A stretch of 64,000 bases of DNA from Symbiodinium natans (GCA_905221605.1 CAJNDS010002646.1:1034146-1098145), one strand, 5' to 3'. Shown: positions 39,895 to 49,458, counted from the stretch's first letter. Notes: generated by a model not told the origin, from the sequence alone. Numbers and translations: made by a program.

Positions 39895-40055
39895 GTCCTC
39901 ATAGTTAGGTTACTAGAACCTTCAGAACACAACAATTAGGTCCCTGGAATTTGTAGGAACCTCCAAGTAGCCCTAAACCCTAAACCCTTCAGGGCACAAC
40001 AATTAGGTCCCTGGAAGTTTAGGGTCTACTTGCAACCAGCCGTGAACCTCCAAGT
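39895..40055. repeat. Direct duplication around CCCTAAA
   Basis: CACAACAATTAGGTCCCTGG occurs at about 39927 and 39993, separated by a short heptamer block. Confidence 0.85.
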
Positions 40056-40304
40056 TGAGAGTTTTGAAGACCCCACGGTTGACGCTTAAATGCCTTCAGG
40101 GCCTCGCCCTAAACCATAAGGCCTAAACTCCCCAAAACCCAAAGCCCTAAGCCCTAAACTCCCCTAATCCCAAAGCCCTAAACCCCAAACCCTAATCCTA
40201 AACCCTCAAGCCGCATACCCGACCCTGGAACTTGAATCCCTCACATGCTCCACGTGCTGGTTCTTGGCAGGGAATGAGGGCGTTAGGTTCCCTAAACAAT
40301 CCCT

Positions 40305-40415
40305 TACTTGACGGTTCATGCGTAGTCATAAGTACGGTTATGAGTATCCTAAATAAGGTTATAGCCAGTTGTAACTATAGTTGCCCTACTTATAACTACC
40401 CATGAACCTCCAAGT
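40305..40415. mobile_element. Family A inverted-repeat element
   Basis: TACTTGACGGTTCATGCGTA and TACCCATGAACCTCCAAGTA. Confidence 0.8.
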
Positions 40416-40424
40416 AAAGGCTAG

Positions 40425-40595
40425 TATGCATACAATATACGGAGTATAAGGTACCTGCTTATGAAGAACCAGTACATCCAGGCCGCTCCACGCGCGGATC
40501 TGAACAGATCCCCGGCCACGGCGGTCAGGGGCCAGTTCCTGGGCGGAGGCAGGCGTTGGTGGGTTTCGGAGTTTGTGGGCTCTATTGACCATTGA
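40425..40595 (+). CDS. Probable terminal exon (56 codons)
   Basis: Acceptor GTAAAGGCTAG just outside the family A element; open to TGA at 40593: RYLLMKNQYIQAAPRADLNR, SPATAVRGQFLGGGRRWWVS, EFVGSIDH. Minus-strand frames are also open. Not recognised. Confidence 0.45.
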   Translation, partial: YAYNIRSIRYLLMKNQYIQAAPRADLNRSPATAVRGQFLGGGRRWWVSEFVGSIDH

Positions 40596-40882
40596 CCAAT
40601 GGTTTGATGCGCCATACCTGGAAAACAAGAGGTAGTTACTACCACCATGCTGTGGGTATATGGAGCTACGAGGCAGGTTTAGTTAGGAGTTGTTGGGTGG
40701 AAGGCATTTCGTTGTTTGAGGGCATTGGGCTTAGGGGTTTGAGGGTTCAATGGAAGGTCTTCTAGGTTTGGAGAGGTTTGAAGATTTAGGGGTTAAGGAT
40801 TTCCAGGCCGGGGCGGGGGGGGTGGGTGGGGTTAGGGGTTCAGAGTTGTTACTTCGGGCTTTGTGCGCCTGAGCTCATGGCA

Positions 40883-40980
40883 CAGGGATGCAGGAAGTCG
40901 GGGAGCTGTACTTACAACTCCAACGCCCCTCAAATCATTATTCGTTATCGCCTTCAACTTGGGGCATAGCCTCTTAAATA
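40883..40980 (+). CDS. Probable exon
   Basis: Acceptor CTCATGGCACAG; frames MQEVGELYLQLQRPSNHYSL and CRKSGSCTYNSNAPQIIIRY both open to a stop. Confidence 0.4.
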
Positions 40981-41177
40981 GTAAGACTTGATCCCCCGGT
41001 AAGGTTTAGATTTATGAGGCTTGAGGTAGGCGTAGAAGCTTGAGAAATCTTTTACTAGCCTATTTATAAGGCTGTAAGTCCCTCCCCGACAGCCCTAAAC
41101 CCTACATACCCCAAACCCCGGACCCTTCAATCTTTTCCCTATTTGGGTGATCGCCCGAACGCAACTCGTCGCAAGGA

Positions 41178-41243
41178 CCCTCGCGGGCACGCACGACGAG
41201 GTTCCCCAACTACCAGGAGAGCCTCTGACTCTGCCAGGCGCGT
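41178..41243 (+). CDS. Probable exon
   Basis: Acceptor CGTCGCAAG; reads TLAGTHDEVPQLPGEPLTLP; GC donor possible. CCCTAAA-like DNA both sides. Confidence 0.4.
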
Positions 41244-41335
41244 TTAGCCGTAAACCCTAAACCCTAAACCCCCTAAACCCTAAACCCTAAACCCTAGCCC
41301 TAAACCCTAAACCGTTTGGGTAGCCTCGGTCCAAG

Positions 41336-41381
41336 AGGGGCCTGGATTTGATGCTCATCGACATCCCGGCTGAGCACTGGG
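41336..41381 (+). CDS. Exon
   Basis: Acceptor TCGGTCCAAG, reads RGLDLMLIDIPAEHW plus one base, donor GTCATC. CCCTAAA upstream, TTTAGGG-like downstream. Confidence 0.52.
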
Positions 41382-41486
41382 GTCATCATGTTTTGGGGTT
41401 TGGGGTTTAAGGTTAGTTTAGGATTTAGGGTTTAGGGTTCAGGGTGAGATCAAAGGTGAATTCTTTGCCCTGGGCTTCTCTTTAAG

Positions 41487-41577
41487 AGAGAGCCGGGCTG
41501 GAGAAACCTTGTGGCCAACACCGGACGGCCAGACGACACTGCCGCCCACACGGCCCTCACCGGGACCGTGTTCCACG
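41487..41577 (+). CDS. Probable exon, frame unresolved
   Basis: Acceptor GGCTTCTCTTTAAG, donor GTTTAAAG. Several frames open (NLVANTGRPDDTAAHTALTG; GETLWPTPDGQTTLPPTRPS). Confidence 0.4.
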
Positions 41578-42086
41578 GTTTAAAGTTAGGGTTTCGGGGT
41601 TTAAATTTAGGGTTTAAGGGTTTAAAATTTAGGGTTTAGGGTTTTGATTTAGTGTTTGGGGTTGAAATTGAGGGTTTAGGGTTTAGGGTTTAGGCTTTAG
41701 GGTTTAGGGTTTAGGGTTTGGGGTGTAGGCACATTACTGCCTGGTGCCTTTTTTCGCCTGGCAGGGCCCACAACCCTAAACCCTACGTCTGCAGTCAACC
41801 CTCAACTTCCCCTAAACCGCACAGACGGGGGAGCTTGGGCCGGCGCGATTAGCCCTGAACCCTGAACTCTGAACCCTAAACCCTAAACCCTAAACCCCAA
41901 CCCTCATGGTTTTCGGGTGTTAGGTTTTTGTTAAGATTTTGGGCTTGAAGGAAACTCTCCATATGAGGGTATTGGGTTTAGGATTGAGGGGTTCAGGATT
42001 TCAGGGTTTAGGGTTTAAGGGTTTAGGGTTTAGGGTTTAGGGTTTAGGGTTTCAGAGCTCAGGGTTTTCCGAAACCCCCCTTGCAG

Positions 42087-42150
42087 AATGGACACCTCTT
42101 GGAGTTTACTCCTAACGCCCCTGCAGCCCTAAATTCCGAAATCCTTACGA
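42087..42150 (+). CDS. Exon
   Basis: Acceptor CCCCTTGCAG; reads NGHLLEFTPNAPAALNSEIL; donor GTGTAAAA. Confidence 0.5.
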
Positions 42151-42238
42151 GTGTAAAATGTGAACCGATGAACCGCAAACCAAACATCGACCCCAAACCA
42201 AAACCCCAACACCCTAAAAGCCCTAAACGGTAAAAAAA

Positions 42239-42318
42239 AACCCTAAACCCTAAACCCTAAACCCTAAACCCTAAACCCTAAACCCTAAACCCTAAACCCT
42301 AACCCTAAACCCTAACAG
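42239..42318. repeat. CCCTAAA array
   Basis: About 11 heptamers after a short A-run. Confidence 0.97.
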
Positions 42319-42335
42319 TTTACCCGCCGCGGAGC

Positions 42336-42411
42336 GAGGCGAAGAGTGCGATCTTCCCGAAGAGAATCTTCGCACATCGCAGGCGCCGCGAATGAGCGCC
42401 GGGGGCCCAAG
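42336..42411 (+). CDS. Probable exon
   Basis: Acceptor CCGCGGAG, donor GTCTTTAG; phase with the previous exon gives VRSSRRESSHIAGAANERRG; another frame is also open. Confidence 0.42.
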
Positions 42412-42654
42412 TCTTTAGTGTTGCGTTTAGGGTTTAGGGTTTAGGGTTTAGGGTTTAGGGTTCAGGGAAGTCTGTTCGGATTTCAGGGGTTCAGGGCCTG
42501 GCAGGCAAAAACTTCGGGCAATTGAGGTCTTTAGGCTGTAGGGTGCGCGGGGTTCATTAAATTGGTTTATAAGGAAGAGTGGGTGGGTGGGGGGGGTTGG
42601 GGAACTTATGAACCCTAAACCCGAAATCCTTATAAACCCTAAAACCAAGTCCAG

Positions 42655-42720
42655 GGAGGTGCGGGTTCCTCCAAGTACTCCCGGCTTCTGAGTGCATACT
42701 TTGCGAAGGCTGCCTCGGGG
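42655..42720 (+). CDS. Exon with GC donor
   Basis: Acceptor CAAGTCCAG, 22 whole codons (GGAGSSKYSRLLSAYFAKAA), then GCTTTAGGG, a GC donor. Confidence 0.52.
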
Positions 42721-42860
42721 GCTTTAGGGTCCCTAAACCCTAAACCCTAAACCCTAAACCCAAGGTTTTTGTTTTTTTTTGTTTGCGTCTCCTGACCTGT
42801 CATAATCTCGTTGGGGTTTGTAGGGTTTAGGGATTCTGGACTATGTGCTATGAGCATCTA

Positions 42861-42968
42861 GGACCCAGAGTAGGCCCTTATTCCATGTACTTTTGGGCTC
42901 AGCTTCCCTTAATAAGCCCGCTCTAAACTGAAAACGCCCCTTTTTATCTTGGTTACTCATGGGTCTAG
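42861..42968. mobile_element. Family C inverted-repeat element
   Basis: GGACCCAGAGTAGGCCCTTA at the left, GGTTACTCATGGGTCTAG at the right. Confidence 0.75.
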
Positions 42969-43278
42969 TTGAGGGTTTGGGGTTTAGGCCTCTTTGTTCC
43001 CAGGTTTAGGGGGTTCTAGACTACGTACTATGAGTATAGTATAGTTTGTAGGTTTGGGCTCAGTTATGGCACGTGGTAGGCATGAGTCGCCTTTCTTGCC
43101 TTCCGCATCATGCACCGCTTAAAGACCCGACGCTTTCTTGAGTTTTCATAAGTAGTTGGAAGCAGGGTTAGAAGGACCCGGCGTCAGGTTATTACCTGTT
43201 ATGCTTGCAGTTACCCTACTTATAACCACTTGTTGAAGTAGAGGGCTTGGGGGTCGTGGAGTTGGGAGTTGGGTTAAG

Positions 43279-43350
43279 TTGCCATCCGAATTTTGGGAGA
43301 TCCAACCCAGCTCTGAGCATGGGGCGGAGTCCCCCTCTCCGTTTCCCTCC
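43279..43350 (+). CDS. Exon
   Basis: Acceptor TTGGGTTAAG, 24 whole codons (LPSEFWEIQPSSEHGAESPS), donor GTTTAGG. Not recognised. Confidence 0.55.
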
Positions 43351-43434
43351 GTTTAGGTTTCGGGATTTTGGGTTTTTGGGTTTTCGGTTCTAGGCTTTAG
43401 GGTTTAGGGGTTTAGGTCGAATCATGGTGCAGAG

Positions 43435-43492
43435 CATGCGGCCCGGGGCCAACGCCTGAGACCCAAGCCCCAAACCCCTGGCCATTTTTTTG
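43435..43492 (+). CDS. Exon
   Basis: Acceptor TGGTGCAGAG; reads HAARGQRLRPKPQTPGHFF plus one base; donor GTAGGG is the first base of a family D element. Confidence 0.45.
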
Positions 43493-43579
43493 GTAGGGAA
43501 TGAGGGAATGAGGGCCCTACATATACCCTTTAAGGGTATACATAGGGCCCAAATTCCCTCATTCCCTACGAAGAACCAG
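43493..43579 (+). mobile_element. Family D element acting as a whole intron
   Basis: 87 bp from GTAGGGAATGAGGGAATGAG to CCCTACGAAGAACCAG; imperfect TIRs. The split codon is restored across it. Confidence 0.55.
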
Positions 43580-43700
43580 GGGCACCTCAACCCTCGTCGC
43601 TGCATACCGAGGAGTGGTATAGCACCTATGGCAACACGCTGGTGGGGAGGCCCCTGCCTGGCCTTCTTGGGAGGAGGTGGTTTGAGCATCCCCCCCCATT
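43580..43700 (+). CDS. Exon
   Basis: Completes the previous codon and reads APQPSSLHTEEWYSTYGNTL, VGRPLPGLLGRRWFEHP; possible donors GTGGGG at about 43643 or later. Confidence 0.45.
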
Positions 43701-43913
43701 CCAAATCCTTCTAGGCTAGGATACCCAGTTCTATTCCTAAACCCGAAAATTCTAAACCTGAACCTTATTCTTTTCTGTGTTAAAGAGTTTGGTTCCCTGA
43801 AAAACTCTTCCTACTTCTTAGCTTACTGGGCAAAGCCCTACTTTGGCTCTGCTGCTGGGTTGCTCTAAACCAGAAAAGCCCCCGAACCCTACTTTGCACT
43901 TCCTTTGTTGAAG

Positions 43914-43961
43914 ATCGCTTTTGGGGGTGGATCAAGTGGGGATTTCGAAGGAGGACCCAAA
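43914..43961 (+). CDS. Exon
   Basis: Acceptor CCTTTGTTGAAG, 16 whole codons (IAFGGGSSGDFEGGPK), donor GTAGGC at the left end of a family C element (to about 44060). Confidence 0.5.
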
Positions 43962-44062
43962 GTAGGCTTTAATTCACTTTTTTGAGGTTGACGTTCCCTT
44001 ATAAAACCCTCAAAACCAAAAGGGGCACCCTTTTTATTCCTAGGTTACTCTCGGTCGGGTCT
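43951..44062. mobile_element. Family C inverted-repeat element
   Basis: GAGGACCCAAAGTAGGCTTT and GGTTACTCTCGGTCGGGTCT; core AAACCCTCAAAACCAAAAGG. Confidence 0.65.
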
Positions 44063-44295
44063 GGTATTCTAAGAACACAACTCGATAGTCCTTTACTGTG
44101 TCTGGCCTGATACCAAAGCCCCAAAACACTCAAGCAGTAAAACTGTAAACCCCGTACCCAAAGCTGCATCATTCCCCCAAACCCGAAACCCTACACCCTA
44201 AACCCCCAGCCCGAAATTTAAGAGCCTCCGGCTCAAGCCGCCGACCCCGTAGGAGAACAAGTTTAAGGTTTGGGGTTTGGTGATTTTGTTTGCGG

Positions 44296-44413
44296 GGGGG
44301 CGGGGGTGGGCGGGGGGGTGGGGGGGGTTGGGGGGGTTTGGGGGGGTTGGGGGGGTGGTGGGGGGGGGGGGTGGGGTGTGGGGGGGGGGGGAGAGGGGGG
44401 GGGGGGGGGGGGG
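44296..44413. repeat. G-rich purine tract
   Basis: About 120 bp almost entirely G with scattered T/A/C; produces glycine- or proline-rich artefact frames on both strands. Confidence 0.95.
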
Positions 44414-44671
44414 TAGTCAAAAGAGCCCCTATGCCCTGTGCGAAAACGCCTATGGTCCATGAGTTTACGCGGGTGTGGGTGGCCTGTTCCTCCACGGAAA
44501 AGCTGGCGGGGTACCCCCCCCTACCCCCCCCCCACCCCCCGCGTTTTGGGGGGTAAGGAGGGAAAGAGGGAGGTTTTCACCTCCTTTTCCCATCCAACAC
44601 GCCGCCAGGGTCGGCGGACCCTAAACCCTAAACCCTAAACCCTAAACCCTAAACCCTAAGTCGGGCTCAAG

Positions 44672-44766
44672 TCACCCGCCAGAGAGGCCCATGTCCGCGC
44701 ACAGCGCGCGGCCTTCCTCCGCGTCCCGGCCGGTCTCCGCCTCGCGGAAGCCGCCGGGAGCCTGGG
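44672..44766 (+). CDS. Exon
   Basis: Acceptor TCGGGCTCAAG; reads SPAREAHVRAQRAAFLRVPA, GLRLAEAAGSL plus two bases; donor GTTTAGGG. CCCTAAA upstream and TTTAGGG downstream. GC-rich. Confidence 0.55.
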
Positions 44767-44938
44767 GTTTAGGGTTTAGGGTTTGGGGTTTAGGGTTAGG
44801 GTTTGGGGTTTAGGGTTTGGGGTTTTGGGTTTAGGGTTTGGGGTTTAGGGTTTGGGGTTTGGGGTTTAGGGTAGGACTTTGGAGGCTTACAGGGCTTCAT
44901 AGGGTTTAGGGTTTACAACAGTGGCCTGGGTTTACTAG

Positions 44939-44976
44939 GGCGTCGGCTTATTGGGATGAACAATGTGGTTGATCAG
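44939..44976 (+). CDS. Exon
   Basis: Acceptor GTTTACTAG; reads RRLIGMNNVVDQ; donor GTTTTGAG. Confidence 0.45.
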
Positions 44977-45359
44977 GTTTTGAGGAGAGGAGATCTAGTT
45001 TGTTGGGCCGGGGGCTTGGGGATGTGTAGGGCCCTAAACCCTAAACCCTAAACCCTCAACCCTAAACCCTAAACCCTAAACCCGTGCAGGGTCAGATGTT
45101 TTAGGGGCTGTCGAGCTTTAATTAGTGTTTTAAGGTTTCCCCAATGGTTTAGGGCTTCATCAACGGGAAGGATATTTAGAAGTAGGGGGCAGCTAGAACT
45201 ATAGTAGGTTATGACAACCTTAGTTACGGCTCTTTTTCAACCCTACCTTTGACAACCCATGAACCTTCAGTTAGCCCTAAACCCTAAACCCTAAACCCGA
45301 CTGCTTCAAGCCACCCATGTTTAGGAGGGCTTAGGGTCCCCAAACGGGTCCATGGGAAG

Positions 45360-45415
45360 ATGTGACCGTCGCGCATCTCGAGGTGGATACCTCCTGGCAT
45401 ACCACAGGCGGCTGG
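45360..45415 (+). CDS. Exon
   Basis: Acceptor CCATGGGAAG; reads VTVAHLEVDTSWHTTGGW; donor GTTTAGGG. Confidence 0.5.
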
Positions 45416-45515
45416 GTTTAGGGTAAGGATTAAGGGTTTAGGGTTAATGGTGTAGGGTTTAGGGTTTAGGCGATCCCCCCAGCTCTGTAATCTAGGGTTT
45501 GAGATTAGGGGTCAG

Positions 45516-45629
45516 GATCCCACACCCCAAACGCGCCCCAAAAAAAGACTGCACTTTGCCCCCCAAGAACATGCAGCGTCTAGCCGCCCAAAAGGACACT
45601 CCAAAAACCGGCTGTTCCCCGTTGCTTGA
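45516..45629 (+). CDS. Exon, possibly terminal
   Basis: Acceptor AGGGGTCAG; phase 0 reads DPTPQTRPKKRLHFAPQEHA, ASSRPKGHSKNRLFPVA then TGA. A second frame (61 codons to 45684) is also open. Confidence 0.45.
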   Translation, partial: DPTPQTRPKKRLHFAPQEHAASSRPKGHSKNRLFPVA

Positions 45630-45688
45630 AGTGCCTGCGACAGCCTGTCGGATGCATCTTTTCAGCCAGATTTGGGGATGTTAATGAA

Positions 45689-45795
45689 GATATGGGGGTT
45701 TCCGAATAGGGGTACCTTATTGGGGTCCTTTCTATAAGGGAACCCTACTATTAGGGGTTTATTTTGGGGGTCCCCTATTTTCGTAAACCCCCAAT
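45689..45795. mobile_element. Family E inverted-repeat element
   Basis: ATGGGGGTTTCCGAATAGGG and CCCTATTTTCGTAAACCCCC at the ends, mid-arms GGTACCTTATTGGGGTCC and AGGGAACCCTACTATTAG. Confidence 0.7.
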
Positions 45796-46233
45796 ATGTT
45801 CCAGCAATGGGGTCCGTAAGGGATGGGGGGTTCAAGGGGGGTTCCCTAATGCTCCCCACTGCTCCGTAAGGCTCCCTAAGGTTTAGGTACCTACCCCCAT
45901 GAGCCCCCTCCCTTAAGGACCCTTTTATTCCCACTGCACCGGCACTTGTAACTGGTAAGGTTTAGTGCTTAGAGCTCGGGGTCTAGGGCTTGTAGGGATA
46001 CTGGGTTTAGGTTGCCTCTGAAGGGTGACCTCGTAAGTAATCAGGGTTTGCGTTGTGCCTTTCATTGGGGCATACACCACCAACTTATGCCGACCCATGC
46101 TAAATGGAGGTTTCCGAAGATGGGGGGTACCCCTTTCAAGGGTCCCTGTAAGGGGGTTTAGTCTATTTTGGGGAATAAACGGGGTTCAAACCTAAACCCT
46201 GAACCCTAAACCCTAAACCCTAAACCCGGGGAG

Positions 46234-46275
46234 ATACTCAAATCGCACCTCGGTGGGGCCCCGGAGTCTGTACAG
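46234..46275 (+). CDS. Exon
   Basis: Acceptor ACCCGGGGAG, 14 whole codons (ILKSHLGGAPESVQ), donor GTCTGG. CCCTAAA upstream. Confidence 0.48.
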
Positions 46276-46487
46276 GTCTGGAGATTGTGGAGCCGAGTGC
46301 CATCTTGAGGTTGTTTGGGGGTCTACGCAAGTTAGGGACCCCGAATCGAGGCGCCCAAGTAGCAGGATTGCCTTAAAATCAGGACCCCAATAAGGCACCC
46401 TAATTTCGGAAGCCCCCATTTACGTAGCTAGGGAGATCCTTCGCACCCGTCGGGGCAACCGGGCGCCTGCTGACTCGAGGCTTTCAG

Positions 46488-46618
46488 CTTTGTGCGTTTG
46501 TTTTCGGCATGCTTGGGGCTTGCGGGGGGTTTGGCCCTCTTCACGGCCGATGAAAAGATGTGTCTGACGACGCGAGGTTTCATTGTGTCATATGGCCTTG
46601 CACAACGCTACTATGAAG
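46488..46618 (+). CDS. Exon
   Basis: Acceptor GAGGCTTTCAG; one base, then 43 codons: a hydrophobic FVRLFSACLGLAGGLALF followed by TADEKMCLTTRGFIVSYGLA and QRYYE; donor GTTGAC. A membrane segment is possible. Not recognised. Confidence 0.52.
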
Positions 46619-46651
46619 GTTGACACCCATCGGCCCATAGCTTCAAGGCAG

Positions 46652-46770
46652 AGGACATGGCCCCCTTGTAGGATGTGCTGGTCCAGAAAAATGGTCAGAC
46701 TCCTAGGCATCATCGACCTGATTGCTCCAACATGGACCTGAAACCTCAACGGACAATCCCCAAGCCCCAA
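46652..46770 (+). CDS. Coding-like segment with in-frame TAG
   Basis: Acceptor TTCAAGGCAG in phase with 46618; reads DMAPL, then TAG at 46669, then DVLVQKNGQTPRHHRPDCSN, MDLKPQRTIPKP. The TAG may be a splice acceptor or a lesion. The minus strand has a 60-codon ORF here. Confidence 0.38.
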
Positions 46771-46815
46771 ACCCTAACCCCCAAACCCTAAACCCTAAAC
46801 CCGAACACCCCAACA

Positions 46816-46910
46816 TTGGGATGTTCTCCCTTCTACTAACAGTCCTTGATACGGATTCTAATACCCCCGATTATGATCCCTAATTATTAAGGACAGGGGG
46901 AGCATCCCAA
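46816..46910. mobile_element. Family B inverted-repeat element
   Basis: TTGGGATGTTCTCCCTTCTA and GGACAGGGGGAGCATCCCAA. Confidence 0.85.
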
Positions 46911-46942
46911 CCCAAACACCTCAACACCCTAACCCTCAACAG

Positions 46943-47059
46943 TCACCCCCCCGCTAAACTTCGCTTAAAATCGCGGTTTGCTGCGCCCATGTCGCCTGCG
47001 CCCACGCCGCGATGCCGAGCCATCAAGGGGGACGCATGGCAAGAACTCAGATGTTTGGG
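46943..47059 (+). CDS. Exon
   Basis: Acceptor ACCCTCAACAG; reads HPPAKLRLKSRFAAPMSPAP, TPRCRAIKGDAWQELRCL plus two bases; donor GTTTAGGG. Phase fits the next exon. Confidence 0.5.
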
Positions 47060-47164
47060 GTTTAGGGTTTAGGGTTTCGGGTTTAGGGTTTAGGGTGTAG
47101 GGTTGGGGGTTTGGGGGGTTTGGGGTTTAGGTTTAGGGTTTGCAGGATTTTAAGAATTTGGGGT

Positions 47165-47273
47165 TTAGAGGGTTTCCGAAATTAGGGGCACCTTATTGGG
47201 GTCCTTATTTTCAGGGAATCCTACTATTTGGGGATCCATTTTTAGGGGTCCCCTGTTTTCCGAAACCCCCAGA
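47165..47273. mobile_element. Family E inverted-repeat element
   Basis: GTTTCCGAAATTAGGGGCAC, GGGAATCCTACTATTTGGGG, CCTGTTTTCCGAAACCCCC. Confidence 0.7.
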
Positions 47274-47473
47274 CGTTTGGGGTGTCGGGTTTAGAGGATG
47301 CCCCTGTAGGGTTTGGGGGTTTAAGGGTATAGGATTTAGGGTTTTGGGGGTTTAGGATTTAGGGTTTGGGGTTTAGGGGTTTAGGATTTAGGGTTTGGGG
47401 TTGGGGTTTAGGATTTAGGGTTTGGGGTTTTGGGGTCTAGGGTTCAACCCTAAACCCTCCACCGTTTGTTCAG

Positions 47474-47549
47474 GTGGCTGTGTAGTTCGGTCCCTAAACT
47501 GTTGTCACTCTTTTGGTTACTGCTAGAGTATGCACTCCTAACTCGTTAA
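47474..47549 (+). CDS. Exon, possibly terminal
   Basis: Acceptor GTTTGTTCAG, completes the codon from 47059 and reads WLCSSVPKLLSLFWLLLEYA, LLTR then TAA. Donor GTATGC at 47528 is an alternative. Hydrophobic, possibly a membrane helix. Confidence 0.45.
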
Positions 47550-47716
47550 TACTGTACCTGTTAGCATCTAAGTACCCTGAACCCTACACCTAAGCCCTAA
47601 ACCCTAAACCCTAAACTCTCAACCCTAAACCCTAAACCCAACCAGGGACCATAATTCAGAGAACTGATCATGTGGGGGCATAGGAATGTGAGTTGGAGAA
47701 GCTTTCTTTCTTCCAG

Positions 47717-47808
47717 ATGCTGAGCTATGTGTAATTAGGACCCTGCATGCAATATGTGGTGATAAGTTTTGTGGACGATTACATTTCAAGAAGGCACCGA
47801 CGCCACAC
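47717..47808 (+). CDS. Probable exon
   Basis: Strong pyrimidine tract GCTTTCTTTCTTCCAG; reads AELCVIRTLHAICGDKFCGR or, in another frame further on, MQYVVISFVDDYISRRHRRH. Confidence 0.42.
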
Positions 47809-47859
47809 CCTAAACCTTAAACCCGAAATCCAACACCTTAAACTGCTTTGCACAACTTC

Positions 47860-48230
47860 GCCGGAGGCGCCTGAAATTTGCGTACACAGCATGCTACGGC
47901 AAACCCCTAAGCCCTATGAAAAAAACTATGGGCCCTAAGCCTGCAAACCCGAAGCCCTAAACCCTAATACCACCTGGCCCTAAACCCTACAACCCGAAGC
48001 CCAACCCTGAGCTCTTCTTGAACCCTCACACGATGAACAGCTGGCTTTTTCGCAATTTGCAAGCAAATCATCAAGAGTTCAAAACAGGCCTGCTTCTCAA
48101 ATAAATCATAAAAGCTGATAGCAGTCCTGCAACACTTCCAGAGGGTGTTTCAGCCTTCACAGCATGCTACGGCAAACCCTAAGCCCTATGACAAAAAAGT
48201 CATGGGCCCTAAGCCCGCATACCCGAAACC
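47860..48230. repeat. Direct duplication of an ~75-bp segment
   Basis: CACAGCATGCTACGGCAAAC occurs at about 47886 and 48157; both copies continue with TAAGCCCTATGA and ATGGGCCCTAAGCC. The second forms a small hairpin ATGACAAAAAAGTCAT. Confidence 0.9.
48012..48118 (+). CDS. Probable terminal exon
   Basis: Acceptor CAACCCTGAG; reads LLEPSHDEQLAFSQFASKSS, RVQNRPASQINHKS then TGA. Not recognised. Confidence 0.45.
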
Positions 48231-48282
48231 CTAAATCCTAAACCCTAAAACCCTGCAGTAAGCCCTAAACCCTAAACCCTAA

Positions 48283-48362
48283 ACCTTAAACCCTAAGCCC
48301 TAAACCCTAAACCCTAAACCCTAAACCCTAAACCCTAAACCCTAAACCCTAAACCCTAAGCC
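48283..48362. repeat. CCCTAAA array
   Basis: About 11 heptamers. Confidence 0.95.
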
Positions 48363-48526
48363 CTACCCTGAGCCAGCTCAGGAAGCACTTCCAGCTCCGC
48401 GCCCGCCCGCAAGGAGGTGGCCCGAAACCCTACTTGAAGGTTCGTAATTGGTTTAGGGTTTAGGGTTTAGGGTTTAGGGTTCAGGGTTTAGGGTTTAGGG
48501 TTTGGGGTTTAGGGTTTAGGGTTTAG

Positions 48527-48579
48527 GGCGGCTCATTTCTTTACCCATGGTTCTAAGGCTCAGGGAAAGCGCCATGCAG
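48527..48579 (+). CDS. Exon
   Basis: Follows TTTAG of a heptamer array; reads AAHFFTHGSKAQGKRHA; donor GTTCATGGGTAG is the left end of a family A element. Confidence 0.48.
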
Positions 48580-48692
48580 GTTCATGGGTAGCTATAGGTC
48601 GGGTTTAGCTACTTGAAGGTTCATGGGTAGCTAGCGCTATAAGCACCCGAAGCAAGGTGGTAAGCATAGCTACCCTACTTAGAAAGCCTTTT
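48580..48692. mobile_element. Family A element, rearranged
   Basis: GGTTCATGGGTAGCTA occurs twice (48579 and 48620) with only one weak right arm (TAGCTACCCTACTT). Confidence 0.6.
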
Positions 48693-48788
48693 AGAGCTTA
48701 AGGGTTAGGGTTTTTGTGTTTACGGTTTAGGGTTCGTGTTTTTCAAACCCCTACATCTCCTAGCTCCTCCTCCTTTCTGCAATGGGAG

Positions 48789-48880
48789 GTGCCTCGGGGT
48801 GTCTCCGAGCTGGCACAGCTCACGTGCGAGCCTTGGCACCGCCCTGCCATCGAGCATTCTTACGGTGTCTGGAGATGGGG
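48789..48880 (+). CDS. Exon
   Basis: Acceptor after CTCCTCCTCCTTTCTGCAAT and GGGAG; reads VPRGVSELAQLTCEPWHRPA, IEHSYGVWRW; GC donor GCTTTGAGG. Another frame of 80 codons overlaps. Confidence 0.45.
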
Positions 48881-49458
48881 GCTTTGAGGTTTTAGGGTTT
48901 ACTAGAGGCTCTAGCTGCTTGCAGCCTTTATGGGTTGTACAAGTTTTACTATTGCAGGAGAAACTACAATGTAGGTAGCTCAGCCTTAAACACTATTCAT
49001 GCTTGAGCCCTTTACCCAGAGCCTCTAGACCACCACCAACAGGGATACAAGGAGGGACCCCTAGAATTGACCCTTAGTCTTACTCCCCTAAATAACCCCT
49101 CTCTCTCTATATATATATATGTATATGTATATGGAGGGACCTTTGTGTACTATGTTGTCTTCCTTTTTTCTTTATGTGTATATATATATATACATATACA
49201 TGAATAAAACAATTTCGCTAATTCAACAAGTCAAACTTTGCTGCTAGAAACAAAAAACACAAGGGTTCAGAACCCTTCAACCGAAACCCAACTCACGAGT
49301 TACGGGGCTCAGGAGCTAACCCTTAACAAGCCCCCACTCCTAAACCCCAAAACCGAACTCTGTAAAACCCTCAACCTAGCATCCAGGGCTTGGGGTTTTT
49401 CAAGCCCGAAACCCGAAACCCTAAACCCTAAACCCTAAACCCTAAACCATGTGGCTAG

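Noticed and set aside
44169-44556. Proline- or glycine-rich ORFs on both strands
   Set aside because: Translation of a G-rich tract.
47747-47800. FVDD as a reverse-transcriptase active site
   Set aside because: The open stretch is only about 20 codons with no other RT motif, and an alternative frame fits splicing equally well.
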